Assembly: GCF_015710975.1 (NCBI RefSeq)
Contig: NZ_CP049783.1
Coordinates: 5,342,001 to 5,406,000 of the forward strand
DNA: 64,000 bases
Direction of reading: 5' to 3'
Source of the DNA: Paenibacillus polymyxa
GTDB taxonomy: Bacteria; Bacillota; Bacilli; Paenibacillales; Paenibacillaceae
The notes beneath the pieces were generated by a model. The model had not been told where the DNA came from and searched no databases. It saw only the letters and a program-made list of their open reading frames with translations. Position numbers and translations under genes: made by a program. This document shows positions 1 through 8,056 of this stretch, in pieces. Each line of letters opens with the position of its first letter. Position 1 is the stretch's first letter.

Positions 1-143
1 AAATCCTCAGCTGGCAAGTCGACCACATTCAGTAATGTAACCTCTGCTCCAGCCTCCCGTAACTGCTCAGTTGCATAGTGAATCAGGCCGTACAAACGGG
101 ATTGTGTAGATGGACTGCCTGATAGGATGACAACCTTGGACAT
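1..143 (-). CDS. NADPH-dependent FMN reductase (SsuE/MsuE family), N-terminal part only
   Basis: The window edge cuts this gene, leaving 47 N-terminal residues. The start MSKVVILSGSPSTQS carries the GSPS phosphate-binding turn (residues 9-12) of the flavodoxin-like NADPH:FMN reductases that feed reduced FMN to two-component monooxygenases. The ATG at 143 follows a GAAGGAGGG ribosome binding site, and the gene starts 17 bases after the stop of the LLM monooxygenase gene, so the two are almost certainly cotranscribed as a reductase-oxygenase pair. The substrate cannot be read from the sequence. The family call rests on the N-terminus and the partner gene. Confidence 0.75.
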   Translation of the reverse strand, partial: MSKVVILSGSPSTQSRLYGLIHYATEQLREAGAEVTLLNVVDLPAED

Positions 144-160
144 CTCATTCCCTCCTTCTG

Positions 161-1501
161 TTATACGTCAACTTTCACTTTGGACCTGGCTGCTGTATAA
201 CGATTCTCAGGAATCGGTACGCCCAGGTTTTCACGCAATGTGCTAAATTCATAATCCTGACGGTAAATACCGCGCTCCTGCAAAATAGGCACAACTAGAT
301 TTACGAAATCATGTAGGCCCGTTGGCACGTCGGAACCGATAATGAATCCGTCTGCGCCTTTTCCTTCAAACCACTCTTGCACTCGATCCGCCACCTGCTC
401 AGCAGTCCCAATAAAAGAGGTTCTCGGCGTAGCTGAACGTAATGCAACCTCACGCAGGGTCAAATTCTGCTCTTTGGCTGTTCGTTTGATTTTATCTGTA
501 CCACTGCGGAATGAATTACTGCCAATACCCTCAAGCTCAGGGAATGGCTCATCCAGCGGATATTGTGAGAAATCATGATGATCGAAAAAACGCCCCAAAT
601 ATTTTAACGCAGCCTCGATCGTTACTAGATTGGTAATCTCCTCATACTTGCGTTCCGCTTCCTCTGGCGTACTGCCAATAATCGGCGAAATGCCTGGCAA
701 AATGACAATATCCTCTTCTGATCTGCCATAGCGCACCGCACGTTCCTTCACATCACGGTAAAACTGCTGTGCTTCCTCCAAGGTTTCATGTCCTGTAAAT
801 ACAGCATCCGCTTCCTTGGCAGCCAGGTTTTTGCCATCTTCTGAGGAACCCGCCTGGAAAATGACCGGCTGTCCCTGCTTGGATCGCCCAATGTTAAGCG
901 GACCCTGCACAGAGAAAAACTCACCTTTGTGGTTCAGTGTATGCAGCTTGTCGGGATCAAAGAATACGCCGGCTTCCTTATCACGAACGAACGCATCCTC
1001 TTCCCACGAGTCCCACAGTCCTTTGGTCACCTGCAAATATTCATCGGCAATTTTATAACGCTGTGGATGCGATGGATGCTCCCCTTTGTTAAAGTTAAGA
1101 GCAGAACCTTCCAGCGGGGAAGTCACTACATTCCAGCCTGCACGCCCTCCACTAATATGATCAATGGAAGAAAACTGGCGTGCTACCGTGAACGGTTCGC
1201 TATAGGAAGTCGACAATGTGCCGACCAGTCCGATATGCTTCGTCACCCCAGCCAAAGCAGACAAAATCGTAATTGGCTCAAAACGGTTCAGAAAGTGAGG
1301 AATGGATTTTTCGTTAATAAACAAACCGTCTGCGATAAATACGAGATCAAACTTCCCTTCCTCTGCCTTTTGCGCCTGCGTTTTATAAAATTCAAAATTA
1401 ACACTGGCATCCGCCGGTACATCAGGGTGGCGCCAAGTCGTCATGCTTCCCCCAACACCGTGAATTATCGCACCCAATTTAATCTGTCTATTCTTAGCCA
1501 T
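161..1501 (-). CDS. LLM-class flavin-dependent monooxygenase (NtaA/SnaA/DszA family)
   Basis: 446 residues, the usual length for the nitrilotriacetate/dibenzothiophene-sulfone/pristinamycin monooxygenase branch of the bacterial-luciferase superfamily. Such enzymes use FMNH2 and O2 to oxidise small organosulfur or amine compounds in the cytosol. Family landmarks are FIADGLF (55-61), the long [15 protein letters not shown] segment (about 115-129) and the C-terminal GADGF-I motif. The ATG at 1501 follows GAGAGGTGG. It lies between a glutaredoxin-like gene upstream and an FMN reductase gene downstream, all on the minus strand. That context suggests an organosulfur or xenobiotic oxidation operon, but the substrate is unknown. 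Confidence 0.9.
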   Translation of the reverse strand: MAKNRQIKLGAIIHGVGGSMTTWRHPDVPADASVNFEFYKTQAQKAEEGKFDLVFIADGLFINEKSIPHFLNRFEPITILSALAGVTKHIGLVGTLSTSYSEPFTVARQFSSIDHISGGRAGWNVVTSPLEGSALNFNKGEHPSHPQRYKIADEYLQVTKGLWDSWEEDAFVRDKEAGVFFDPDKLHTLNHKGEFFSVQGPLNIGRSKQGQPVIFQAGSSEDGKNLAAKEADAVFTGHETLEEAQQFYRDVKERAVRYGRSEEDIVILPGISPIIGSTPEEAERKYEEITNLVTIEAALKYLGRFFDHHDFSQYPLDEPFPELEGIGSNSFRSGTDKIKRTAKEQNLTLREVALRSATPRTSFIGTAEQVADRVQEWFEGKGADGFIIGSDVPTGLHDFVNLVVPILQERGIYRQDYEFSTLRENLGVPIPENRYTAARSKVKVDV

Positions 1502-1530
1502 GGCTCTTCCACCTCTCTTGAATATAATTG

Positions 1531-1800
1531 TTATACCGCTTGATTATAACTTTCCAGCACTTTACCCAGCTCTTCCAGATCCGGGTTAAGAAGTGCTTCA
1601 TATTTGTTATCTCCGCCTACCTCTACGACAGGAACATAGCGAATACCATATTTGGTCTCCAACACATCACGCAGTGCATCATTACCGTCCACTTGGATAT
1701 TTTCATACGGCTGATTTTGGGATTCTAGGTACGATTTTATCTCTCCACAAAAATGACAGCCGGTTTTGCTCCACACTACAACTTTAGGTTTGGATGACAT
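1531..1800 (-). CDS. Glutaredoxin-like thiol-disulfide protein
   Basis: 89 residues with a thioredoxin fold pattern: a beta strand (KVVVWSKTG), a CHFC active site (residues 15-18) and the cis-proline turn VP (56-57). An upstream in-frame ATG at 1806 abuts the GGAGGT ribosome binding site directly, so the second ATG at 1800, six bases from it, is the better start. It lies 29 bases upstream of the LLM monooxygenase gene and is probably the first gene of that operon. A thiol-reducing role for the oxygenase system is inference. Confidence 0.85.
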   Translation of the reverse strand: MSSKPKVVVWSKTGCHFCGEIKSYLESQNQPYENIQVDGNDALRDVLETKYGIRYVPVVEVGGDNKYEALLNPDLEELGKVLESYNQAV

Positions 1801-2071
1801 ATACATACCTCCGCGAGTTTAATGTTTATAATCCCGATTGATTAAATATGAATTATATCTATAATGTATCCTGCTCCCTTCTTTCCGTCAATCGCTTGAC
1901 TAATAGACAATGGTAATTAAACGATAGAAAATTTTAATTTTATATTGCATTGAATCGGATAGGTGACAGCCTGTTATTTAAATTTGGGTAGATTAGAGTT
2001 TAAATGGGACTTGGCGCGGACATCCTTGGAATAGTAGCGCCCTTATGGCGAAATGAAATGAGGTTGGACAA

Positions 2072-2941
2072 ATGCAGGAATGGACCATTGTAGCTTTACG
2101 TACGTTATTAGCCATCGTTATTCTTTTTGTGATTACCAAGATTCTCGGAAAACGTCAGGTATCACAGCTTTCCTTGTTCGAATATATAACTGGAATCACC
2201 ATCGGTAACTTGGCTGCTTCTATCCCTTTGGAACGCGAATCCTCCTGGTACTTGGGTACTGTATCGTTAGCCGTATGGGTACTGACAACACTTGGCATTG
2301 AATTTTTGCAAATTAAAAGCAAGAAAGTCAGGGATTTATCAGATGGAAAGACGACAGTCCTAATCAAAGACGGCAAAATTTTAGAGGATAATCTGAGAAA
2401 AGAGCGACTCACCCTGGATGAACTCATGGAACAGCTTCGAAGCAAGAATGTATTCAAAGTAGCTGATGTAGAATTTGCTCTTATGGAAACTAGTGGCGAA
2501 GTTAATGTGCTGTTAACCAAAGACAAGCAGCCTGTGACGCTTAAGGATCTGAATATGCTGCAGCTACCGGAGAAGGAACCTACAGCAGTCATTATGGATG
2601 GACAACTTATGGAGCAACAAATGGCATACATGGGGATTACTCAGCAATGGCTGGATGCCAAGCTAAAGGAAAAGAGTCTAACGGTCAAAGATGTGTTTTT
2701 TGCCCAGGTGGACACACAAGGAGAACTATATATTGACCAATATAGCGATAATGTACAACAATCCAAGGTACAGGACTCTAATCAAGCCGTGCTGACTCTA
2801 TTAGAACAGTGCACTACTGAATTGCAAAAGCTCGCATCTGGCTCCAGTGAGCAGCAAAGAAAACAACTATACGAACAATGCTCACAAAGTTTGAAAGAAG
2901 CTATACAGGAGATGAAGCCGGTAAATACATCTAACTCCTGA
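2072..2941 (+). CDS. DUF421 (YetF/YrbG-type) membrane protein
   Basis: 289 residues. Three N-terminal membrane segments (about 5-24, 36-53 and 58-80) lead into the cytosolic DUF421 domain, with the hallmark GKILEDNLRKERLT...DELMEQLR segment (101-124) followed by the DVEFALMETSGEVNV strand pair (about 132-146) and a second copy of the fold to about 220. The tail from about 235 is hydrophilic and longer than in many homologues. The ATG follows GAGGTTGGACAA. Family members are multi-pass proteins of Bacillales, some linked to spores or the envelope; the molecular role is not established. It stands alone, convergent with the next gene across a strong terminator. Confidence 0.9.
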   Translation: MQEWTIVALRTLLAIVILFVITKILGKRQVSQLSLFEYITGITIGNLAASIPLERESSWYLGTVSLAVWVLTTLGIEFLQIKSKKVRDLSDGKTTVLIKDGKILEDNLRKERLTLDELMEQLRSKNVFKVADVEFALMETSGEVNVLLTKDKQPVTLKDLNMLQLPEKEPTAVIMDGQLMEQQMAYMGITQQWLDAKLKEKSLTVKDVFFAQVDTQGELYIDQYSDNVQQSKVQDSNQAVLTLLEQCTTELQKLASGSSEQQRKQLYEQCSQSLKEAIQEMKPVNTSNS

Positions 2942-2983
2942 GCATATACACATAGCCCGTAAGAGTATAAGCATAGGAACAAA

Positions 2984-3031
2984 AAAAGGAGCGTCCTGCC
3001 AGCCGTTTATGGCTTGGAAGACGCTCCTTTT
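2984..3031. terminator. Bidirectional intrinsic terminator
   Basis: Perfect 12-bp arms AAAAGGAGCGTC (2984-2995) and GACGCTCCTTTT (3020-3031), with a small nested AGCC/GGCT stem in the loop. It serves the convergent DUF421 and ABM genes. Confidence 0.85.
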
Positions 3032-3061
3032 GTAATTACAGGGCCAGTGCGCATTTCATGT

Positions 3062-3391
3062 TTACACTGTAAAAAAATAATCTCGCTCTACCTTGCTCAC
3101 TCTTAAACCGAATGCTGTATACCACTCGGATTTCCCTTTCTCCTGTGCTACCTTGTGCAACTCGTTATCCTTCCAATGTTTTATAGCGTCCAAAGACTCC
3201 CAATAGGACACTGTGATGCCCACTCCGTTTTGGTTACGAACACTTTCCACACCTAGAAAGCCAGGCTGCTTGGCAGCCAGTTCCACCATTTTGTCCCCCA
3301 TCTTTCCGTATCCACCATCCCCTTCCGAACGTTCAGAAGTAAAAATAGCTGCATAATAAGGGGGTTGTGGTGTCTTTGCAATTGAACTCAT
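3062..3391 (-). CDS. Antibiotic biosynthesis monooxygenase (ABM) domain protein
   Basis: 109 residues. The single ferredoxin-like ABM domain shows KMVELAAKQPGFLGVESV, then the TVSYWESLDAIKHWK signature (about 60-74) typical of DUF4188/ABM-like heme or quinol-acting small enzymes. Members work as dimers in the cytosol; here the substrate is unknown. The ATG at 3391 has a GGGAGG ribosome binding site. It is divergent from a LysR regulator gene 131 bases away, the classic arrangement for a regulator and its target. Confidence 0.85.
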   Translation of the reverse strand: MSSIAKTPQPPYYAAIFTSERSEGDGGYGKMGDKMVELAAKQPGFLGVESVRNQNGVGITVSYWESLDAIKHWKDNELHKVAQEKGKSEWYTAFGLRVSKVERDYFFTV

Positions 3392-3522
3392 AGGTACCTC
3401 CCAGAAATTAATGATTAATCGGCATTTTTCTCAAGTTCGATTATAACCACAAAGCTGAGATAAAAAAAATGAATATATGTGATATTATGTATGAATATAT
3501 TTCATTCTAAGTTGGAGGACAT

Positions 3523-4389
3523 ATGAATTTGTTTAAATATAAGGTCTTTCTTAGCGTAATAGAAGCAGGAAGCTTTACCAAAGCAGGAGAACTTCTCAAT
3601 CTTACACAATCCGCTATTAGCCATGCCGTTTCCGCTTTGGAGCAGGAATTGGGCCTGACTCTTTTAATTAGAGGACGTTCAGGCATCCAATTGACCAGCA
3701 ACGGAGAACGTCTGATGAAGCATTTCAGAGAAATCATACAAATGAATGAAAAGCTGTATCAAGAGGTCGCCCTCATCAAAGGATTGGAAACCGGAACTGT
3801 AAAGATAGGCACATTCTCAAGTGTATCCATCCATTGGTTGCCTGGGATCATCCAAAAGTTTAACGAGCAGTTCCCACTTATTGAACTAAAGTTGCTTGAC
3901 GGGAACTACCATGACATTGAAAAATGGATAGCCAGCGGAGAAGCTGATTTTGGCTTCGTTAATCTGCCTACTCTCGATGGACTGGAAGTATTACCGTTAA
4001 AAAAAGAAAGAATGCTGTGCGTACTTCCATCTAATCATGTGCTTCGGGAGCAAACAAGCATACGTGTGGATCAGCTTCTCCATGAACCCTTCATTATGCC
4101 GGCTTCAGGCTGTGACACAGATGTACAGAGAATTTTTTCCCAGCATAAGCTTGTTCCGAAAATCAAATATGAATTAGAAGATGATCATGCCATTATGGCT
4201 ATGGTGCAAAATGGCCTGGGCGTAAGTATCCTGCCCGAAATGATTTTAGTGCAAAACCCTTATGAAATTTGTATTCGGCCCTTGGATGGACCATATTTCC
4301 GTTCCGTTGGTATCGCTACTGCCTCCTCAAAGAACATGGCTCCAGCCGCCAAGAAGTGTATGGATTTTATTACTGAATGGATCAACTAG
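3523..4389 (+). CDS. LysR-family transcriptional regulator
   Basis: 288 residues. The N-terminal winged helix-turn-helix (1-60) contains AGSFTKAGELLNLTQSAISHAVSALEQELGLTLL, the standard LysR recognition helix. The substrate-binding domain follows from about 90 (GTVKIGTFSSVSIHWLPGIIQKF). The ATG is preceded by GGAGGACAT. The gene is divergent from the ABM gene, so it probably controls that gene and itself; the inducer is unknown. The AT-rich 3392-3522 gap is expected to hold the shared operator, but I could not single out a T-N11-A box with confidence. Confidence 0.93.
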   Translation: MNLFKYKVFLSVIEAGSFTKAGELLNLTQSAISHAVSALEQELGLTLLIRGRSGIQLTSNGERLMKHFREIIQMNEKLYQEVALIKGLETGTVKIGTFSSVSIHWLPGIIQKFNEQFPLIELKLLDGNYHDIEKWIASGEADFGFVNLPTLDGLEVLPLKKERMLCVLPSNHVLREQTSIRVDQLLHEPFIMPASGCDTDVQRIFSQHKLVPKIKYELEDDHAIMAMVQNGLGVSILPEMILVQNPYEICIRPLDGPYFRSVGIATASSKNMAPAAKKCMDFITEWIN

Positions 4390-4394
4390 TTTCT

Positions 4395-5581
4395 TCATGT
4401 TGGCCAAGGCAACGGATTCTCAAAGCTGGACCAGTCCATTTCCATTTCGCTATCGTCCAGCAGACATTCATCTAGCTCTTCTTCCAAGTTCAGCCGATTC
4501 ATTCCGATACCGATCATAACGATTTCGTTCAAGCGGTCTCCCCATTGCTCATCCCAATGGTCCAGAACCTCAGGGTTGGCCGCGACGATTTCCTGCTGTT
4601 CTTCTTCTGGCAACGCCGCAAGCCAGCTTCCCGCTGGACCAAATTGAATAGATGGCCCTGCCTGGCTGATACTCGCTGCCCAATCCTGGGGGCTGCAATC
4701 CAGGCCAAACCCTTGGCGCGAACGATTTCCTCCGGCCAGTAGCTCATAAATTCTGCCAATCTTGCAGGATGGAACGGTCTTCTGCGGCGATAAACAAAGG
4801 AGTTGATTCCATATTCGTCCGTCTCCGGTGTGTGGCTTTCCAGCTCCAGCTCGCGAATCCATCCAGCGGATTGACTAGCTTTGTCAAAGTTGAACAGCCC
4901 CGTATTTAAAATGTCCGTAGGCGTGACCTTTCCCTTGGAGGTGCGAATGATTCGGGCTTCAGGCTGCAATCTCCGCAGCACACCCTCCAGCTTGTCCAGC
5001 TCTGCGGGCTGAACCAGATCGCACTTATTCAGAATCAATACATCACAAGTTTCAATCTGGTCAATTAGCAAGTCCGAGATATCACGTGTGTCATCTTCTC
5101 CAGTAGCCTGCTTGCGATCCAGCAGCGTTTCTCCTGATTCAAAGTCATGCCAGAAACGGTTCGCATCGACTACAGTCACCATACAATCCAGTTTTGCCAG
5201 CGAAGCTAAATCAATGCCTGTTTCTTCATCAGCGTATGTGAAGGTTTGAGCGATGGGTACGGGTTCACTGATGCCTGTAGATTCGATTAATATATAATCA
5301 AACTCACCTTGTTCCGCCAGCTTCTTGACCTCAAGTAATAAATCTTCACGCAATGTACAGCAAATACAGCCATTAGACAACTCGACCAGTTTTTCTTCTG
5401 TTCGGGACAAGCCGCCCTCTTTCTTAACCAGCTCGGCATCTATATTCACTTCACTCATGTCATTAACGATGACTGCTACTTTCATTCCGTCTCGATTGTT
5501 TAATACATGATTCAGAATCGTCGTTTTTCCTGCACCCAAATACCCGCTCAACACGGTTACCGGGATTGGTTTCTTATTCAT
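4395..5581 (-). pseudogene. CobW/YciC-type zinc metallochaperone GTPase, apparently frameshifted
   Basis: COG0523 GTPase (B. subtilis YciC/ZagA type) that delivers zinc to client proteins under starvation. Walker A GYLGAGKTT is at 13-21, the metal-binding CICC motif at 72-75 and the guanine-specifying NKCD near 185. The reading frame breaks at about residue 297, after GLAWIAAP. The correct continuation (QDWAASISQAG... to GIGMNRLNLEEELDECLL) lies in the next frame, joined at a run of five C on the coding strand (4688-4692). Adding one C would give 395 residues, the normal YciC length. The loss may be a sequencing error or a real mutation. The ATG at 5581 follows AAGGGAG. A Zur-type operator lies in the leader. 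Confidence 0.8.
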
Positions 5582-5618
5582 TGCTGGTGCACTCCCTTTA
5601 ATATTGGTTTATTATTGT

Positions 5619-5643
5619 TTTAATCGTAATTATTACTATTAAA
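5619..5643 (-). promoter_or_regulatory. Zur-type operator in the CobW/YciC leader
   Basis: AATCGTAAT-T-ATTACTATT (5622-5640) differs at one base from the palindromic Bacillus Zur box as I recall it, AATCGTAAT-N-ATTACGATT. It lies just downstream of a good promoter on the minus strand and about 40 bases before the start codon, where a bound repressor would block transcription. It supports zinc-starvation control of the chaperone gene. Confidence 0.8.
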
Positions 5644-5655
5644 TCAGCATTCAGA

Positions 5656-5684
5656 AATATACATTATTCCTTTTGCTTTGTCAA
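5656..5684 (-). promoter_or_regulatory. SigA-type promoter of the CobW/YciC gene
   Basis: On the minus strand TTGACA (5684-5679) and TATATT (5661-5656) are separated by exactly 17 bases. The Zur-type box starts about 15 bases downstream. Confidence 0.7.
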
Positions 5685-5764
5685 CTGTAAAGAAACTCTT
5701 GAAATGAATGATCTTGAGTCATTAATATGAGAAATAACGACACTTAAAGAATTAGGAGAATGCT

Positions 5765-6744
5765 ATGCGCTCAATCTGGTTAGGTGTGTTTGCAGCTTTC
5801 TTTTTTGCTTTTACATTTGTTCTCAATCGGTCTATGGAGCTGTCTGGGGGAAGCTGGATCTGGAGTGCTTCGTTACGTTATCTGTTTATGGTTCCTATGC
5901 TGTTTGTCATTGTCATGGCCCAGCATAAGCTTAAGCCTCTGTGGAAAGTTATGAAGGAACAACCGGGAAGGTGGCTGTGGTGGAGCTTCATCGGATTTGG
6001 TTTATTTTATGCTCCGTTATGCTTCGCATCGCATATTCACCAGGTTGGTTGATCGCAGGAACTTGGCAAATAACCATTATTTCCGGTTCTTTGCTTGTTC
6101 CTTTATTTGCTGAGGTTGTCCATACGGAGAACGGACCTGTCAAAGTACGAGGAAAAATCCCTATCCAAGGACTATTGATGTCTCTGATTATTTTAATCGG
6201 AATTATTGTGATGCAGATCGAACAGTCGCAATCTATTTCTACTCAAGATTTTTTATTCGGTATATTGCCTGTCATACTGGCTTCTTTCGCATACCCTTTA
6301 GGTAATCGTAAAATGATGGAAGTTTGTGCGGGGCGGTTAGATGCCTATCAACGTGTGCTCGGAATGACTATAGCCAGCCTGCCTTTTTGGTTATTGCTTT
6401 CGTTATACGGGGTTTTTAGCACAGGATTGCCAAGCAAGGATCAGACCATACAGTCTGCTCTGGTGGCCGTGTTCTCAGGGGTCATTGCTACGGTTTTATT
6501 TTTTAAAGCTACAGATCAGGTACGTGGAAATATGCAAAAGCTGGCCACAGTAGAAGCCACACAATCGCTGGAAGTGCTTTTTGCACTAATGGGGGAATTA
6601 ATCTTTTTGTCTATCCCCATCCCATCTGCTTGGTCATGGCTGGGAATGTTCATCGTTATCCTTGGTATGAGTCTGCATAGCTATGTATCACATCAAAAAA
6701 CGACTGTTCAGCAAATACGATCTAAAAAGGCAGATTCCGTTTAA
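5765..6744 (+). pseudogene. DMT-superfamily efflux transporter (EmrE-like family), apparently frameshifted
   Basis: The frame beginning at the ATG 5765 (ribosome binding site AGGAG) encodes membrane segments up to GFGLFYAPLCFAS and then stops at 6052. The continuation SPGWLIAGTWQITIISG... to the stop at 6744 is in another frame. Restoring one G near 6031 (TCGCAT to TCGGCAT) gives a single 326-residue protein with about ten membrane helices, as expected for the multidrug-resistance-efflux branch of the drug/metabolite transporters. As written, the product would be truncated after three helices. It is divergent from the zinc chaperone gene, but a link to zinc is not shown. Sequencing error is a live alternative. 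Confidence 0.75.
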
Positions 6745-6747
6745 TGC

Positions 6748-6791
6748 AAAAGCAGCAGATCATAGAAGAGGCTTCTGATCTGCTGCTTTTT
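6748..6791. terminator. Bidirectional intrinsic terminator
   Basis: 15-bp arms AAAAGCAGCAGATCA (6748-6762) and TGATCTGCTGCTTTT (6776-6790) lie between the convergent DMT transporter and aldo/keto reductase genes. Confidence 0.88.
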
Positions 6792-6811
6792 GCCGATTTA
6801 TGATCAATCCA

Positions 6812-7786
6812 TTACCAAGCGTAGGCTTCTGGTGCAGGTTTTCCCGGACCCGGGAAAATCTCATCCAGCTTGGCAAGCACATCTTCACTTAATTTAACCT
6901 CAGGTACCCGCAGCGCATCCTCTAACTGTTCTAATGTACGTGGTCCGATAATTGGAGCCGTCACGGCCGGATGAGATAGCACCCAAGCCAGGGCAATCAC
7001 GTCTTCCTTTTCGCCCAGCTCGCGGGACAACGCTGCAAATTGCTCCAGCTTCGCACGATTCTGCTCTACCTTTTCCTTGGCACGTGCGCTACGGGAACCA
7101 GTACCTGCTAATGCATTGCGTCCCAGCAGTCCGCCCGCCAACGGACTCCATGGAATCACACCCAGACCCAGCTCTTGAGCTGCCGGTAATACTTCAAGCT
7201 CAGCTGAGCGTTCGTTCAGGTTGTACAAATGCTGCTCCGATACCAGTCCCAGAAAACGCCGTGCCTTCGCTTCGGCCTGCGCCACCGCAATGTGCCAACC
7301 CGCAAAATTACTGGAACCGATATAGCCAACTTGTCCCCGATCCACCACGGACTCAAATACGCCCCATAGCTCATCCCATGACACGTTGCGGTCAATGTGA
7401 TGCATTTGATATAGCTCTATATGGTCTGTTTGCAGACGTTTCAGCGACGAATCCAAATGACGGCGAATTTTGTATGCAGATAAGCCCGATCCTGCATTGG
7501 GCCCGTCATTTTCATTTTTCATGTCTCCATATACCTTGGTCGCCAATACGACCTTCTCGCGTCTTCCACCACCCTGTTGGAACCATCGTCCGATAATTTC
7601 TTCTGTCCAGCCTTTACGGTCATGGCCATATACATTAGCCGTATCAAAGAAGTTAATGCCCGCATCCAGCGCGGCATCCATAATTTTAAAAGCATCCTTT
7701 TCTTCAGTTTCCGGTCCGAAATTCATTGTGCCTAGACATAACCGACTAACCTTCAAGCCTGACTTTCCTAAGTATGAATATTCCAT
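6812..7786 (-). CDS. Aldo/keto reductase
   Basis: 324 residues, a (beta/alpha)8 NADPH-dependent carbonyl reductase of the AKR superfamily. The catalytic tetrad is visible: Asp48 and Tyr53 in FFDTANVYG, Lys84 in VLATKVYG and His129 in YQMHHID. The cofactor-binding segment GVIPWSPLAGGLLG and the late IIGPRTLEQLEDAL are also present. It resembles the YghZ/voltage-gated K-channel beta-like bacterial AKRs. The ATG at 7786 follows GGCGGGAG. The natural carbonyl substrate is not predictable. It is monocistronic, ending at a shared terminator. Confidence 0.93.
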   Translation of the reverse strand: MEYSYLGKSGLKVSRLCLGTMNFGPETEEKDAFKIMDAALDAGINFFDTANVYGHDRKGWTEEIIGRWFQQGGGRREKVVLATKVYGDMKNENDGPNAGSGLSAYKIRRHLDSSLKRLQTDHIELYQMHHIDRNVSWDELWGVFESVVDRGQVGYIGSSNFAGWHIAVAQAEAKARRFLGLVSEQHLYNLNERSAELEVLPAAQELGLGVIPWSPLAGGLLGRNALAGTGSRSARAKEKVEQNRAKLEQFAALSRELGEKEDVIALAWVLSHPAVTAPIIGPRTLEQLEDALRVPEVKLSEDVLAKLDEIFPGPGKPAPEAYAW

Positions 7787-7922
7787 ACTATCTCCCGCCT
7801 TTGCTTAAGGATTTTTTTAAATTCCGAAAAATTGCATAAAAAAGACCATACCCACTTCATTCACCAGAATAACCCCCTTTGAAACACCACAAAATGGATT
7901 TGAAAAGGTGGATAGCGCATGC

Positions 7923-7965
7923 AAAAAAGCCTCCGTACCATGCCGAAGCATTACATGCGGAGGCC
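7923..7965 (-). terminator. Intrinsic terminator downstream of the YhgE gene
   Basis: Read on the minus strand, GCCTCCG (7964-7958) pairs with CGGAGGC (7935-7929) and is followed by six T. It lies about 95 bases past the YhgE stop. Confidence 0.75.
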
Positions 7966-7995
7966 ACCCCTACATACTACACGCCGAATGTTAAG

Positions 7996-8041
7996 AAAGT
8001 GACTTTACGGCGGAGCCGCTCACCTCAGCCACCGTAACTCA
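7996..8041 (-). terminator. Hairpin just after the YhgE gene
   Basis: On the minus strand AGTGAGTTACGG pairs imperfectly with CCGTAAAGTCACT, followed by TTTCTT. It is a weak first terminator or RNA 3'-end stabiliser ahead of the stronger one at 7923-7965. Confidence 0.5.
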
Positions 8042-8056
8042 CTCTCTTTTTAACAA

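Noticed and set aside
929..1543. 204-codon open frame on the plus strand opposite the LLM monooxygenase gene
   Set aside because: No ribosome binding site or family pattern; it is the antisense shadow of a well-supported gene. The same applies to long antisense frames at 6952-7596, 18122-18625, 40866-41915 and 57294-58157.
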